Shown here: positions 27,604 through 37,172 of the stretch, in pieces
Numbering within the stretch: position 1 is the stretch's first letter
Layout of the letters: every line of letters starts with the position of its first letter
DNA from: Pseudohongiella sp.
Lineage (GTDB): Bacteria; Pseudomonadota; Gammaproteobacteria; Pseudomonadales; Pseudohongiellaceae
Length of the DNA: 64,000 nt
Direction of reading: 5' to 3'
Assembly: GCA_030696315.1 (NCBI GenBank)
Contig: JAUYSM010000105.1
Location: forward strand, 1 to 64,000
Position numbers and translations under genes: made by a program
Notes under the pieces: generated by a model
The model's database searches: none
What the model was told of the DNA's origin: nothing
What the model saw: the letters and a program-made list of their open reading frames with translations, nothing else

Positions 27604-28623
27604 ATGGAACTGGATAGTCAAACGTATCAGGCCTACGAAGTATCTGAGCAAACCCAGGAGGGGCGAAGCGCGTTTTCTGGCAACGTGGTCACCAAACAAG
27701 TTGCCAGTCTGCCAGCGGGTGACGTGCTGATCAGAGTCGCTTACTCTTCCCTCAACTTCAAGGATGCGCTTTCCGCCTCTGGCAACAAGGGTGTTACCCG
27801 ACAGTATCCTCACACTCCGGGTATTGATGCTGCCGGTGTGGTGGCAGAATCTTCCAATCCACTGTTTGAGGCCGGTGACGAAGTCATTGTGATTGGTTAT
27901 GACCTTGGGATGAACACTGCGGGTGGGTTCGGAGAGTTTATCCGCGTGCCAGCAACCTGGGTGGTAAAACGTCCTTCTGGTCTGAGTCTGAACGAGGCCA
28001 TGATTATTGGGACAGCAGGTTTTACTGCAGCACTATGCGTGGAAAAATTGCTGAATAACGGACTGGAGTCCACCCAAGGGCCGGTGTTGGTCACCGGTGC
28101 CAGCGGTGGGGTTGGCAGTTTTGCCATCGCCTTGTTGTCACAGCTGGGTTTTGAGGTGGTTGCAATGACGGGCAGCGAATCGGCGCACGGTTTTCTGCGT
28201 GAATTGGGTGCCAGTCAGATCATTGGTCGCGAAGAATACAGCCAGCCAGGGCCAAAGCCACTTTCCAAGGAACTCTGGGCGGGTGCGGTAGACGCAGTGG
28301 GCGGCGACATCCTGTTTAATATTGTCAAATCGCTGAAGTACGGTGGTAGCGTTGCATGTTGTGGTCTGGTGGCATCACCACAATTTCAGGCGAGCGTGTT
28401 CCCCTTTATTCTCAGGGGTGTGAACCTGCTGGGCGTCGATTCAGTGAATCTTCCCTTGTCCCATAAGCGTCAACTCTGGAACAAATTGGCCACCAACTGG
28501 AAGCCTGCAGGTTTGGCCAAGCTCGAGACACAAGTGGGTATGGCGGGTTTGGACGCAGCACTCAAAACGGTACTGGCGGGTAAAAGTACCGGCCGTCTGG
28601 TGTTGTCACATCATAGAAGCTGA
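27604..28623 (+). CDS. acuI: Acrylyl-CoA reductase (NADPH), AcuI/YhdH family
   Basis: Medium-chain dehydrogenase/reductase. AcuI enzymes reduce toxic acryloyl-CoA to propionyl-CoA, which matters in DMSP catabolism and as a general detoxification step. 339 residues from ATG 27604 (an in-frame TTG at 27586 is an alternative). Family motifs: YSSLNFKDALSASGNKGVTRQYPHTPGIDAAGVV, the nucleotide-binding VTGASGGVGSFAIALL, and GVNLLGVDSVNLP. No structural zinc Cys cluster, as expected for this branch. Confidence 0.88.
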   Translation: MELDSQTYQAYEVSEQTQEGRSAFSGNVVTKQVASLPAGDVLIRVAYSSLNFKDALSASGNKGVTRQYPHTPGIDAAGVVAESSNPLFEAGDEVIVIGYDLGMNTAGGFGEFIRVPATWVVKRPSGLSLNEAMIIGTAGFTAALCVEKLLNNGLESTQGPVLVTGASGGVGSFAIALLSQLGFEVVAMTGSESAHGFLRELGASQIIGREEYSQPGPKPLSKELWAGAVDAVGGDILFNIVKSLKYGGSVACCGLVASPQFQASVFPFILRGVNLLGVDSVNLPLSHKRQLWNKLATNWKPAGLAKLETQVGMAGLDAALKTVLAGKSTGRLVLSHHRS

Positions 28624-28629
28624 ACCAAG

Positions 28630-28647
28630 CGGCGCTGTTCAGCGCCG
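28630..28647. terminator. Convergent hairpin between acuI and the DUF934 gene
   Basis: CGGCGCTG (28630-28637), TT, CAGCGCCG (28640-28647): an 18-bp palindrome spanning the intergenic gap of 15 bp and reaching into the last bases of the DUF934 gene. No T-run on either side. Confidence 0.4.
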
Positions 28648-29157
28648 GCGGAACAGTGGTAGAGGCTGATCAATGGCTGGCTGATAGGCATCAGTGAAGT
28701 CGTTAAACGCGGAAAGGGCGATGTCAATGTCTTGGTCATCTCGTAAGGCAAAGGCATCGAAGCCACAGCGACGCATAAAAAACAGTTGATCGCGGAGCAC
28801 GTCACCAATGGCGCGGATTTCGCCAGAATAGGCAAACCGCTGCCTTAACTCGCGGGCACTGGAGTAAGGTCTTCCATCTTTAAACTCCGGAAAGTTCAAC
28901 GCCACAAGCGCCAGTTTATCCAGCGATCCAGCGATGGCATCCGGGGTTTCATTACTGTTTAACCAGACTGCTGTTCTTGAGGGTCTGGAACTGATCAAGT
29001 CTTGTTCTGATAACCAGAATGACAGCGGCACAATCACATCTCGATCATGCATCATTGCCACCGCATCACGGTCTGTTGCGGCGCCCAGCAGAACCCAAGT
29101 ATCAGAAACAAGCGTGCCGTTTTTAATCAGTCGTGTGGTCATCGCTTTTGTTTCCAT
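28639..29157 (-). CDS. DUF934 protein associated with sulfite reductase
   Basis: 172 residues from the ATG at 29157 (AGAAG six bases upstream); an ATG at 29142 is equally possible. It overlaps the sulfite reductase stop, so translation is coupled. Visible DUF934 features: an N-terminal LIKNGTLVSDTWVLL segment, DRDVIVPLSFWL, ALNFPEFKDGRPYSSARELRQRFAYSGEIRAIGDVLRDQLFFMRRCGFDAF. In Pseudomonas the same gene follows cysI. Its role in assimilatory sulfate reduction is inferred from context only. Confidence 0.88.
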   Translation of the reverse strand: METKAMTTRLIKNGTLVSDTWVLLGAATDRDAVAMMHDRDVIVPLSFWLSEQDLISSRPSRTAVWLNSNETPDAIAGSLDKLALVALNFPEFKDGRPYSSARELRQRFAYSGEIRAIGDVLRDQLFFMRRCGFDAFALRDDQDIDIALSAFNDFTDAYQPAIDQPLPLFRRR

Positions 29158-30796
29158 AAAGTGCTTCTTTAAAAGGTTCCATTCCCAAGCGGTTGTATGT
29201 ATTGATAAATTTTTCACCAGGGGCTTTGTGTTGCTGGTACACATTAACAATTTTGTCGATTACGTCCGGCACTTCATCCTGTGAAAACGAGGGGCCAACT
29301 ATCTTTCCTAGCGCGGCATTGTGATCTGCCGACCCGCCAAGAGAGATTTGGAAATACTCTTCACCCTTTTTATCCACACCTAAAATGCCGATATTGCCGA
29401 CATGATGATGGCCACAGGCATTCATGCAGCCCGAGATATTCAGTGATAACTGACCGATCTCACGCAAGTGTTGTGCAGAAAACCGGCGCTGTATGGCTTC
29501 CGCGACAGGGATAGACTTGGCATTTGCCAATGAGCAGAAGTCGCCACCAGGGCAGCAGATCATGTCGCTCAATAATCCCAGATTATCGGCTTCCAGATCG
29601 CGCGTTTTTAATGCTTGCCAGAGATTATATAGCTCGTTCTTTTCGACATCTGCCAACACCAGATTCTGGGTGTGTGTAATACGCATTTCACCAAAACTGT
29701 AGCGCTCTGCCAGGTCGGCAATAAATCGCATCTGATCAGAGTCAAGATCGCCAGGCGCAAAACCGGTCTTTTTGACGCAGATGGTAACAATGGCATAACC
29801 GGTTTTTTTGTGAGCGCTGGTGTTTTGTTCGTACCATGCGGCAAACAAAACATCGGTGTTTAATGCGGTCTCCAATGCGCTGCTCTGTGCAGGCAAGGCT
29901 TTATAGTCAGGATCGTGAAAAAACGCGCGGCATCGCTCAAGCTCTGCGCTTGTCAGCGTCAGTGGTCCATCTTTGAGTAACTGCCATTCTTTTTCAACTT
30001 TGTCTCTGAATGCCGACGTTCCGGTTTCCTTGACCAGAATCTTGATTCTTGCTTTGTATTTGTTGTCTCGTCGCCCCTCGCGGTTATAAACCCTGAGTAT
30101 GGCGTCGAGATACGACAACAGGTGCTCCTGCGGCAAAAATGCTTTGATTTCGCTGCCAATGACCGGTGTGCGCCCTAAACCCCCGCCCACCAGAACGCGG
30201 AAGCCTATTTCATTGTTTTCGTTTTTAAGCAGATATAAGCCAATGTCGTGCACTTGCGTCGCGGCCTGATCTTGTTGTGTGCCACACACCGCAATTTTGA
30301 ATTTTCGTGGCAGGAAAGCAAATTCCGGATGGAAAGTAGACCATTGACGGATGATTTCGCAGTAAGCCCGCGCATCCTCGACTTCGTCGACAGCTACTCC
30401 GGCAAATTGATCCGTTGTCGTATTACGAATGCAGTTGCCGCTTGTCTGAATGGCGTGCATCTCGACTTCCGCCAGATGTGCCAGTATTTCGGGCACGTCT
30501 GCCAGTGCGGGCCAGTTAAACTGGATGTTCTGGCGGGTAGTTAAATGGCCATATCCCTTATCAAAATGATCGGCGATAAAAGCCAGTTTGCGCATTTGGG
30601 TTGACGACAACATCCCGTACGGTATCGCCACGCGCAGCATGGGCGCCAGACGTTGAACATAAAGTCCATTCTGAAGTCTGAGCGGCAGAAACTCTGCATC
30701 ACTCAGCTGTCCGGCCAGAAAGCGTTGGGTTTGATCTCTGAACTGCGCTATTCGATCCGCGAGCATCTGATGATCATATTGGTCGTATCGGTACAT
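29123..30796 (-). CDS. cysI: Siroheme nitrite/sulfite reductase (CysI-like)
   Basis: Six-electron reduction of sulfite to sulfide in sulfate assimilation; nitrite is a possible alternative substrate. 557 residues from the ATG at 30796 (MYRYDQYDHQML); an upstream in-frame start to 30844 lacks conservation. The [4Fe-4S]-siroheme ligands are Cys415, Cys421, Cys457 and Cys461 (CPGGDFC and CMNAC). Anion-binding residues lie in HLTTRQNIQFNW, NCIRNTTTD and LPRKFKIAV. Pairing with DUF934 and no flavoprotein subunit fits the Pseudomonas-type ferredoxin-dependent enzyme. Confidence 0.9.
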   Translation of the reverse strand: MYRYDQYDHQMLADRIAQFRDQTQRFLAGQLSDAEFLPLRLQNGLYVQRLAPMLRVAIPYGMLSSTQMRKLAFIADHFDKGYGHLTTRQNIQFNWPALADVPEILAHLAEVEMHAIQTSGNCIRNTTTDQFAGVAVDEVEDARAYCEIIRQWSTFHPEFAFLPRKFKIAVCGTQQDQAATQVHDIGLYLLKNENNEIGFRVLVGGGLGRTPVIGSEIKAFLPQEHLLSYLDAILRVYNREGRRDNKYKARIKILVKETGTSAFRDKVEKEWQLLKDGPLTLTSAELERCRAFFHDPDYKALPAQSSALETALNTDVLFAAWYEQNTSAHKKTGYAIVTICVKKTGFAPGDLDSDQMRFIADLAERYSFGEMRITHTQNLVLADVEKNELYNLWQALKTRDLEADNLGLLSDMICCPGGDFCSLANAKSIPVAEAIQRRFSAQHLREIGQLSLNISGCMNACGHHHVGNIGILGVDKKGEEYFQISLGGSADHNAALGKIVGPSFSQDEVPDVIDKIVNVYQQHKAPGEKFINTYNRLGMEPFKEALYGNKSDDHTTD

Positions 30797-30969
30797 AGTT
30801 TTGGTTCGGCCCTGTGAGCGAATGCAAGCTAATGCGGGGGGCATAGTGTAATAAAACCTTCTTTTGAATTCTATGCATAAAAACTCGAATTCTTATGACG
30901 TTTTATGCTGGCTTTAGTACAAATTGGTGTAAGTGGCAGGAAGTATTTCCAATCCTGTACAGCTGTGGC

Positions 30970-30997
30970 TTGATTATCGGAAAGAATTCTTTAGAAT
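30970..30997 (+). promoter_or_regulatory. Sigma70 promoter for the 43-residue membrane protein
   Basis: TTGATT (30970-30975), 16-bp spacer, TAGAAT (30992-30997), GC-rich discriminator GCGGCGCC. Predicted transcript start is about 30 nt upstream of the ATG at 31033. Confidence 0.6.
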
Positions 30998-31032
30998 GCG
31001 GCGCCGTAGATGAACTTCCACGAGAGCCTATC

Positions 31033-31164
31033 ATGAGTCACAACAGCAACGAATCCGGATACACGCCCGAAGAGCAGGAAGAAAACAGTCGCGTAGATGC
31101 GATGGCAATATTTTCAATTGTTATAGTCGCTGTCGCGTTGCTTATTTTTTACGTTGCCAGCTGA
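31033..31164 (+). CDS. 43-residue single-pass membrane protein
   Basis: MSHNSNESGYTPEEQEEN then SRVDAMAIFSIVIVAVALLIFYVAS: an acidic cytosolic half and one C-terminal hydrophobic segment (about 24-42). The ATG at 31033 is preceded by GAGAG and by a good promoter, while the in-frame ORF upstream (from 30895) crosses that promoter and is rejected. Family not recognised. It is convergent with the DUF2970 gene (12 bp apart). Confidence 0.7.
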   Translation: MSHNSNESGYTPEEQEENSRVDAMAIFSIVIVAVALLIFYVAS

Positions 31165-31175
31165 GCCCCGACTCG

Positions 31176-31403
31176 TCAGGGCAATACCAGATTCACAACA
31201 ATTACCAGTGTCATGACAAATAGCACGGTAAACACAAGCGCGGCTGCGACAAAGCCCTTAACGGAGCCTTTTTCGAAGTCGCGCTCTTTGTTCTTCTTGT
31301 TTTGAACACCAAAACTTGCCTGAAAGACACTGAGGAACATTTTCCAAAACGGTAACTGTTCTTTGTCCAGACCTTGGTCATCGGGTTTGTTTTGTTCTGG
31401 CAT
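31176..31403 (-). CDS. DUF2970 small membrane protein
   Basis: 75 residues from the ATG at 31403. PFWKMFLSVFQASFGVQNKKNKERDFEKGSVKGFVAAALVFTVLFVMTLVIVVNLVL fits the DUF2970 family: an amphipathic first half with FGVQ-xxNxERDF, and one membrane segment. Function unknown. It lies 43 bp downstream of metH on the same strand and may be co-transcribed. Confidence 0.82.
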   Translation of the reverse strand: MPEQNKPDDQGLDKEQLPFWKMFLSVFQASFGVQNKKNKERDFEKGSVKGFVAAALVFTVLFVMTLVIVVNLVLP

Positions 31404-31446
31404 AATCACTCCTGCTTGCCTTTTATTGCGTTCAGTAATCCGGGTT

Positions 31447-34400
31447 CTAATCCAGAAGATTGGGTCGTAACAGACGTTTTGCTTCATCAATAGTGACGCC
31501 GCGTCGCGCCGCATAATCCGCTACCTGATCATCGTTTATTTTGCCAACCGCAAAATAGCGGGCATCCGGGTGAGCAAAGTAGAATCCGCTGACACTGGCT
31601 GCAGGCAACATGGCATAGCTTTCTGTCAATGACATGTCTATTTTCCCATTGACACCAAGTAGATCAAAAACGGCCGCCTTATCTGAATGTTCGGGGCAGG
31701 CTGGATAACCTGGCGCCGGGCGTATGCCACGATACTTCTCTTTGATAAGTGCTTCATTATCCAGTGATTCACCGGGTGCGTAGCCCCACCATTCGCGTCG
31801 AACTCGTTCATGCAGGTGTTCAGCAAAGGCCTCGGCCAGGCGATCAGCCAAGGCTTTGACCATCAGTGCATTATAGTCGTTATTCTCTCGCTCAAATTTT
31901 TCCGCCAGCGCCTGGGCACCAACACCCGTTGTGACTGCAAAACCGCCAATATAATCACAAGCTGCCTGCTGTTTGCTTGCGACAAAATCGGCCAGTGACA
32001 GATTGGGGATGCTGTCTGCCTTTGCAGCTTGCTGCCTCAGAAAATTGAATGTGTGCAGGGGCTGAGTGCATGTTTCGTCTGCATAGACCGTCACATCGTT
32101 TTGTGCCGAGCGAATGGCTGGCCAGAAACCAAAGACAGCTTGTGCCTTTAATAGCTTGTTGTTGATTATCTCGGTCAACATGGCCTGAGCATCACTGAAC
32201 AGGTCTCTTGCAGCCTGGCCTACCACGTGATCGTTAAGGATCTGTGGATATTTGCCAGCAAGACTCCAGGTAATAAAAAATGGAGTCCAGTCGATATACG
32301 GAACAAGTACTTCCAGCGGGTAATCTTCCAGGACCTGCGTGCCTGACTGAGCGGGGCGGGTTATAGTGTGTGTGTGCCATTGAAACTGACCGGCGTTTCG
32401 GTTGGCTTCCTCAAAGCTCAGCAGGTTTTTCGCCTGATCCCGGCCGCTGGTGCGTGCACGTACAACCTCGTACTCTTTGCGTACGCCCTCTACAAAGCTG
32501 TCGCGTGTTTCTGTGCTCAACAAATTGCTGACAACGGTGACACTGCGCGACGCATCAGGTACATAAACAGTGGTGTTGTTTTTGTAATGCTGCTCAATCT
32601 TCACGGCGGTATGTGCTTTGGATGTGGTGGCACCGCCAATCAAAAGCGGCACTTTGAAGTCCAGGCGCTGCATTTCTTTGGCAACATGCACCATTTCGTC
32701 AAGAGAAGGCGTGATAAGCCCGCTGAGGCCTATGATATCAACATTATGTTCACGGGCTGATTGCAGTATGCGTTCACAGGGCACCATGACACCCAGGTCA
32801 ATGATGTCGTAGTTGTTGCAGGCGAGCACAACACCCACAATGTTTTTACCAATATCGTGCACATCACCTTTTACCGTGGCTAGCAACACTTTGCCTTTGG
32901 CTTTGTTTGCATTCCCGGATCTGGCCTTTTCTGCTTCGATATAGGGCAACAGGTATGCCACCGCTTGTTTCATGACACGTGCACTTTTTACCACTTGTGG
33001 TAAAAACATTTTGCCACTGCCAAACAGATCACCCACCACGTTCATGCCGTCCATGAGCGGGCCTTCGATCACTTGAATCGGCAGATCGTAAAGTTGTCGG
33101 GCAGTCTCAGTGTCTTCTTCGATAAAACGCGTGATGCCTTTGACCAGCGCATGAGTGATTCTTTCCTGTACTGTTTGTGAGCGCCACTGCAGATCTTCCT
33201 GTACCTCGACCGTGCCGCTGCCGCTGTATCGGCTGGCGATTTCCATCAGACGATCAGTGCCATCACTGCGTCGGTTGAGCACGATATCTTCAACACGCTC
33301 GCGTAGCTCTGCGGGAATGCCGTCGTAGACAGCCAATTGACCGGCATTCACGATGCCCATGTTCAACCCAGCTTTGATGGCATGAAACAGAAAAACGGAG
33401 TGAATCGCTTCGCGCACCGGATCGTTACCACGGAAGGAGAACGAGACATTACTGACGCCGCCTGAAATCAAGGCATGTGGCAAGTGTTCTCGGATGTAGC
33501 GGCAGCTTTCAATGAAGTCCACCGCATAATTGTTGTGCTCTTCAATACCGGTTGCGATCGCAAAAATATTGGGATCAAAAATGATATCTTCAGGAGGGAA
33601 CCCGATTTCTTGTACCAAAAGATCGTAGCTGCGTTTGCAGATAGATTGTTTTTTGGCCAGCGTATCAGCTTGTCCTGATTCATCAAAAGCCATCACAACA
33701 ACGGCAGCACCGTATCGGCGACACAAACGCGCTTTCTCAAGAAACTCGGCTTCACCCTCCTTCAAGCTGATGGAGTTGACGATGCCTTTGCCCTGGATGT
33801 TCTTCAGACCGGTTTCGATGACTTCCCATTTAGATGAGTCAATCATCACGGGAACGCGGCTGATATCAGGTTCGGCTGCGATGAGGCGCAAGAATTTCTC
33901 CATCGCAGAGCGCGAATCGAGCATGCCTTCATCCATATTGATATCAATGACTTGAGCGCCGCTTTCTACTTGCTGCAACGCGACATCAAGCGCTTCATTG
34001 TATTGATTGTCGATGATGAGACGTGCAAATTTGCGCGAACCTGTCACGTTGGTTCGTTCGCCGATATTAACAAACAGGCTGCTGGTATCGATGTTGAATG
34101 CTTCAAGTCCGCTCAGTCGGCATTTAACGGGCACGTCCGGAATCTTGCGGGCAGGGTACTTGTTGACTGCATCAGCCACCGCTTTAATGTGCACAGGTGT
34201 TGTTCCGCAGCAGCCACCAATGATGTTGAGGAAGCCACTTGCAGCAAACTCCTCCACAATATCAGCCATCTCGCGGGCACTTTGGTCATATTCCCCAAAA
34301 GCATTAGGTAACCCGGCATTTGGATGCGCTGAAACATATGTGTTTGCCAGTTTTGAAATTTCTTCAATGTGGGGGCGCAGTTGTTCTGCGCCAAGCGCAC

Positions 34401-35145
34401 AGTTGAAGCCGATTGAAATTGGATTTGCGTGAGCAAGCGCATTCCAGAAGGCTTCGACGGTCTGGCCGGATAAGGTTCGTCCGCTTGCATCGGTGATGGT
34501 GCCAGAGATCATAATCGGCAGCTCTATCTCAAGCTGCTCGAAGACATTTTGTACTGCAAACACGGCCGCTTTGGCATTGAGCGTATCAAAAATGGTTTCA
34601 ATAAGTAGTATGTCCGCACCACCCTTGATCAGGGCCGTTGCGGCAACTTCATAATCAGCAACCAGTGCATCAAAATTGGTATTACGGAAACCTGGATCAT
34701 TTACATCAGGCGATAATGATGCAGTACGGCTGGTTGGTCCAATAACCCCGGCAACAAACCTCGGTTTATCAGGTTGTTGAGATGTCACTTGGTCACAGCA
34801 AGCGCGAGCCAGTTTTGCGCCTTCAAAATTAAGCTCGTAAACAAGCGCCTGCAATCCATAGTCAGATTGCGACACCGCTGTTGAATTGAATGTATTGGTT
34901 TCAATAATATCGGCACCGGCATTGAGATATGCCAGGTGAATGCTTGAAATGACATCCGGTCTGGTCAGCGTGAGCAAATCATTGTTACCGCCCAGGTCGG
35001 AAGGATGTGACATGAATCGCTGGCCACGAAAATCTGCTTCATTCAACTTTTCGCGTTGAATCATAGTGCCCATGGCGCCATCGAGAATTAGAATGCGTTC
35101 ACGAAGAGCATGCCTGAGCAGCTTGAAAGAAGAGTGTTGTTTCAT
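31447..35145 (-). CDS. metH: Cobalamin-dependent methionine synthase MetH
   Basis: Transfers a methyl group from 5-methyltetrahydrofolate through methylcobalamin to homocysteine. 1232 residues (E. coli 1227) from ATG 35145 ([14 protein letters not shown]). Four modules: homocysteine-binding with zinc ligands in [10 protein letters not shown]; pterin-binding ([15 protein letters not shown]); cobalamin domain with cap and the base-off His motif [14 protein letters not shown]; and C-terminal SAM-binding activation domain ([15 protein letters not shown]). An extended in-frame start to 35208 is not supported. B12 must be imported or made elsewhere. No cobalamin-riboswitch box was recognised upstream. 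Confidence 0.97.
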   Translation of the reverse strand: MKQHSSFKLLRHALRERILILDGAMGTMIQREKLNEADFRGQRFMSHPSDLGGNNDLLTLTRPDVISSIHLAYLNAGADIIETNTFNSTAVSQSDYGLQALVYELNFEGAKLARACCDQVTSQQPDKPRFVAGVIGPTSRTASLSPDVNDPGFRNTNFDALVADYEVAATALIKGGADILLIETIFDTLNAKAAVFAVQNVFEQLEIELPIMISGTITDASGRTLSGQTVEAFWNALAHANPISIGFNCALGAEQLRPHIEEISKLANTYVSAHPNAGLPNAFGEYDQSAREMADIVEEFAASGFLNIIGGCCGTTPVHIKAVADAVNKYPARKIPDVPVKCRLSGLEAFNIDTSSLFVNIGERTNVTGSRKFARLIIDNQYNEALDVALQQVESGAQVIDINMDEGMLDSRSAMEKFLRLIAAEPDISRVPVMIDSSKWEVIETGLKNIQGKGIVNSISLKEGEAEFLEKARLCRRYGAAVVVMAFDESGQADTLAKKQSICKRSYDLLVQEIGFPPEDIIFDPNIFAIATGIEEHNNYAVDFIESCRYIREHLPHALISGGVSNVSFSFRGNDPVREAIHSVFLFHAIKAGLNMGIVNAGQLAVYDGIPAELRERVEDIVLNRRSDGTDRLMEIASRYSGSGTVEVQEDLQWRSQTVQERITHALVKGITRFIEEDTETARQLYDLPIQVIEGPLMDGMNVVGDLFGSGKMFLPQVVKSARVMKQAVAYLLPYIEAEKARSGNANKAKGKVLLATVKGDVHDIGKNIVGVVLACNNYDIIDLGVMVPCERILQSAREHNVDIIGLSGLITPSLDEMVHVAKEMQRLDFKVPLLIGGATTSKAHTAVKIEQHYKNNTTVYVPDASRSVTVVSNLLSTETRDSFVEGVRKEYEVVRARTSGRDQAKNLLSFEEANRNAGQFQWHTHTITRPAQSGTQVLEDYPLEVLVPYIDWTPFFITWSLAGKYPQILNDHVVGQAARDLFSDAQAMLTEIINNKLLKAQAVFGFWPAIRSAQNDVTVYADETCTQPLHTFNFLRQQAAKADSIPNLSLADFVASKQQAACDYIGGFAVTTGVGAQALAEKFERENNDYNALMVKALADRLAEAFAEHLHERVRREWWGYAPGESLDNEALIKEKYRGIRPAPGYPACPEHSDKAAVFDLLGVNGKIDMSLTESYAMLPAASVSGFYFAHPDARYFAVGKINDDQVADYAARRGVTIDEAKRLLRPNLLD

Positions 35146-35218
35146 GTTGGGATCCGTTTGTCGTGCTGGCTCTATAATTTGAGCGAAGACGATCCTGAGC
35201 AGAGTCAAAAGAGGCGCA

Positions 35219-35257
35219 ATTCTAGCAGAGTCGATGAGTCTGGTGACAAATTTGTCA
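35219..35257 (-). promoter_or_regulatory. metH promoter overlapped by a 14-bp palindrome
   Basis: A perfect palindrome TGACAAATTTGTCA occupies 35244-35257. On the minus strand, TTGTCA (35249-35244) inside it and TAGAAT (35224-35219) followed by TGCGCC form a -35/-10 pair with a 19-bp spacer. A repressor on the palindrome would cover the -35. It lies between divergent metH and nfuA. Confidence 0.45.
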
Positions 35258-35347
35258 AATCCACACGCGTTGGACTGGAAAAAACATAATAACCGAGTAA
35301 AATGCTCGGCTATTCAAAGGCAACGCTGACGAGGCGCTTACCCAGTC

Positions 35348-35929
35348 ATGATTACGATAACTGAACCAGCACAGGATTACCTGGCCGAGCTATTAAAAAA
35401 GCAGGACAGCGATGGTATCGGCATTCGGGTATTTATACTCGATCCGGGCACACCCAAGGCGGAGACCTGCATTTCATTTTGCCGACCAGGTGAGGAAAAG
35501 GACGACGATCAGCGCAAGGAATATTCTCAATTTCATGCATGGATCGAAAACCGTAGCATTCCTTTTCTGGACGAAGCAGTAGTTGATTATGCAAAAGACA
35601 CTATGGGTGGGCAGCTCACAATCAAGGCGCCAAATTCCCGGCTTCCAAAAATAAAAGACGATAGCCCGATCGAAGACCGCATCAATTATGTGCTGTACAA
35701 CGAGATAAATCCTTCGTTGGCCTCTCATGGTGGTGTTGTTACATTAGAAGATCTGGTCGACGAAACCATTGCCATTCTTAAGTTTGGTGGCGGTTGTCAG
35801 GGATGCGGTATGGTTGATGTGACCCTGAAAGAGGGGGTTGAAAAGACTTTAATGGAGAAAGTGCCAGGTTTGACCGCAGTGCGAGATGTCACCGATCATA
35901 CCAATCGGGACAATGCATACTTTAAATAG
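35348..35929 (+). CDS. nfuA: Fe/S biogenesis protein NfuA
   Basis: Carrier that delivers [4Fe-4S] clusters to target enzymes, important under oxidative stress or iron limitation. 193 residues (E. coli 191). N-terminal degenerate A-type domain, and C-terminal Nfu domain with the cluster-binding Cys150-x-x-Cys153 in [20 protein letters not shown]. Start ATG 35348 ([16 protein letters not shown]) is the family start. Confidence 0.96.
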   Translation: MITITEPAQDYLAELLKKQDSDGIGIRVFILDPGTPKAETCISFCRPGEEKDDDQRKEYSQFHAWIENRSIPFLDEAVVDYAKDTMGGQLTIKAPNSRLPKIKDDSPIEDRINYVLYNEINPSLASHGGVVTLEDLVDETIAILKFGGGCQGCGMVDVTLKEGVEKTLMEKVPGLTAVRDVTDHTNRDNAYFK

Positions 35930-35974
35930 AAAGCAGCTAAAAACGATATCCGGGCAGAGTTTGGCATTGCCATG

Positions 35975-36634
35975 TCAGCCCGGGTAGCGACTGCGTAACG
36001 CGTCGTACAGCTTTTCAGGATACTGATCAGAATCCGTTTCCAACCCGGCCATTAGCTCCACAAGGTGTTCATTATCTTCCCGGTCGCCCCAGATTTTTTG
36101 ATAGGTGCCAGCTTTATATCCATGGTCCTGACGGAAAAAGTTAAGGACATTTTTGCCGACGTATTGGCGATACAATTCCTGCCAACTCATATGGCAGTCT
36201 GAGAGTATTGACGAGAATACTGACATCTCTATGCGCCTGACCGCGCTCAGTGCGATGAGAAGTTCAAGTTTCCCCAACAAGTCCAGAGCACCGAGGTCTA
36301 CTTCAAGTCCATCACAGAGCACTGGTTTATTGTCATGCATCACCTTGATCAGATGCTCAAGCGCCTGTTCTCGATTGCCGTTTTCTCTGAGCAGAATCTC
36401 CGATAGTAAGAAATGCCAGATGTCGACCAATTCCATTTGAAGTTGCGGTAAATCGAGAGTCTGTTTTTTCCACCACTTCCAGCCGTGATGTTCAATGGCC
36501 TCTGCCGCTTCTATGACAACCGCTCGCAGGTAAGGGTAGGCGGCTTGTACCCAGTTTGCATCAACCTTGGCGTTCATATCGCATTGCAAGCGCAACATGA
36601 CGTTTGCCTGCTGAGTGGACAAAGATATTGTCAT
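35975..36634 (-). CDS. Dimeric dUTP diphosphatase (all-alpha NTP-PPase)
   Basis: Likely hydrolyses dUTP to dUMP, keeping uracil out of DNA. 219 residues. The motifs of the all-alpha dUTPase_2 family are visible: an N-terminal Gln-rich helix, EAAEAIEHHGWKWWKK, and ELVDIWHFLLSEILLR (Mg2+-binding acidic residues), then ELYRQYVGKNVLNFFRQDHGYKAGTYQKIWGDREDNEHL, where GKN-LN-FRQ is typical. Unrelated in fold to trimeric Dut. Convergent with nfuA. Confidence 0.85.
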   Translation of the reverse strand: MTISLSTQQANVMLRLQCDMNAKVDANWVQAAYPYLRAVVIEAAEAIEHHGWKWWKKQTLDLPQLQMELVDIWHFLLSEILLRENGNREQALEHLIKVMHDNKPVLCDGLEVDLGALDLLGKLELLIALSAVRRIEMSVFSSILSDCHMSWQELYRQYVGKNVLNFFRQDHGYKAGTYQKIWGDREDNEHLVELMAGLETDSDQYPEKLYDALRSRYPG

Positions 36635-36677
36635 AAAAGGGATTCAACCTGTTCTATTGCGGAATAGCTGACACGGA

Positions 36678-36941
36678 CTAGGAACGGGAGGTTTCGTCGG
36701 GCTGGTCAGGTGCTGGTGTGAGGATCCGGGCGCGTTGTTGCTCAAGAGAAACAAGCATTTCGTGGCGGCTGCGCAGCATATCTTCATACGACCTGCGCGG
36801 CTCGGTTTCTCCAGCTTCAAGACTGGCAAGCCAATCGTTCAAAATCTGAATCTCAAGCCTGAGTTGAGCAATTCCCTGATCAAGTAGATCGGGCTCAATG
36901 TGAGGCGTCCGCGAGCGGGTGCGCTTTTCTACTAAAGTCAT
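36678..36941 (-). CDS. Small coiled-coil protein of unknown function
   Basis: 87 residues from the ATG at 36941, chosen for AGGGA about nine bases before it; an in-frame ATG at 37019 would give 113 residues. MTLVEKRTRSRTPHIEPDLLDQGI begins it; then a helical stretch with heptad-like LRLEIQILNDWLASLEAG and MLRSRHEMLVSLEQQRARIL. No family recognised. It lies 43 bp upstream of the dUTPase gene on the same strand, so may share its transcript. Confidence 0.5.
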   Translation of the reverse strand: MTLVEKRTRSRTPHIEPDLLDQGIAQLRLEIQILNDWLASLEAGETEPRRSYEDMLRSRHEMLVSLEQQRARILTPAPDQPDETSRS

Positions 36942-37172
36942 GCCGGTGATCCCTGATACACTCCACTTGTCTTCGCTACGGACTTCGTCGGAACTTCCAC
37001 TGAATTTTGCTTCCTGCATAACCTATCGGCAGTAAAATCAAAAGCCTTAGCCTTTAATTCCTGCCGATGGTGAATAGTGACGAGCTTAACATTAATTATG
37101 AACAGATTCGCATATCCTGTCTAAACTGGTCAAGTGCAGCAGGGATTTTAAAACAAACTCAGGAACTCAGTG

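Noticed and set aside
35146-35347. Cobalamin or SAM riboswitch upstream of metH
   Set aside because: No B12-box or SAM-riboswitch core could be found; only the palindrome and a promoter are visible.
37025-37068. ATCGGCAG/CTGCCGAT inverted repeat as a terminator
   Set aside because: Arms are 28 bp apart with no T-run, so the evidence is too weak to call.
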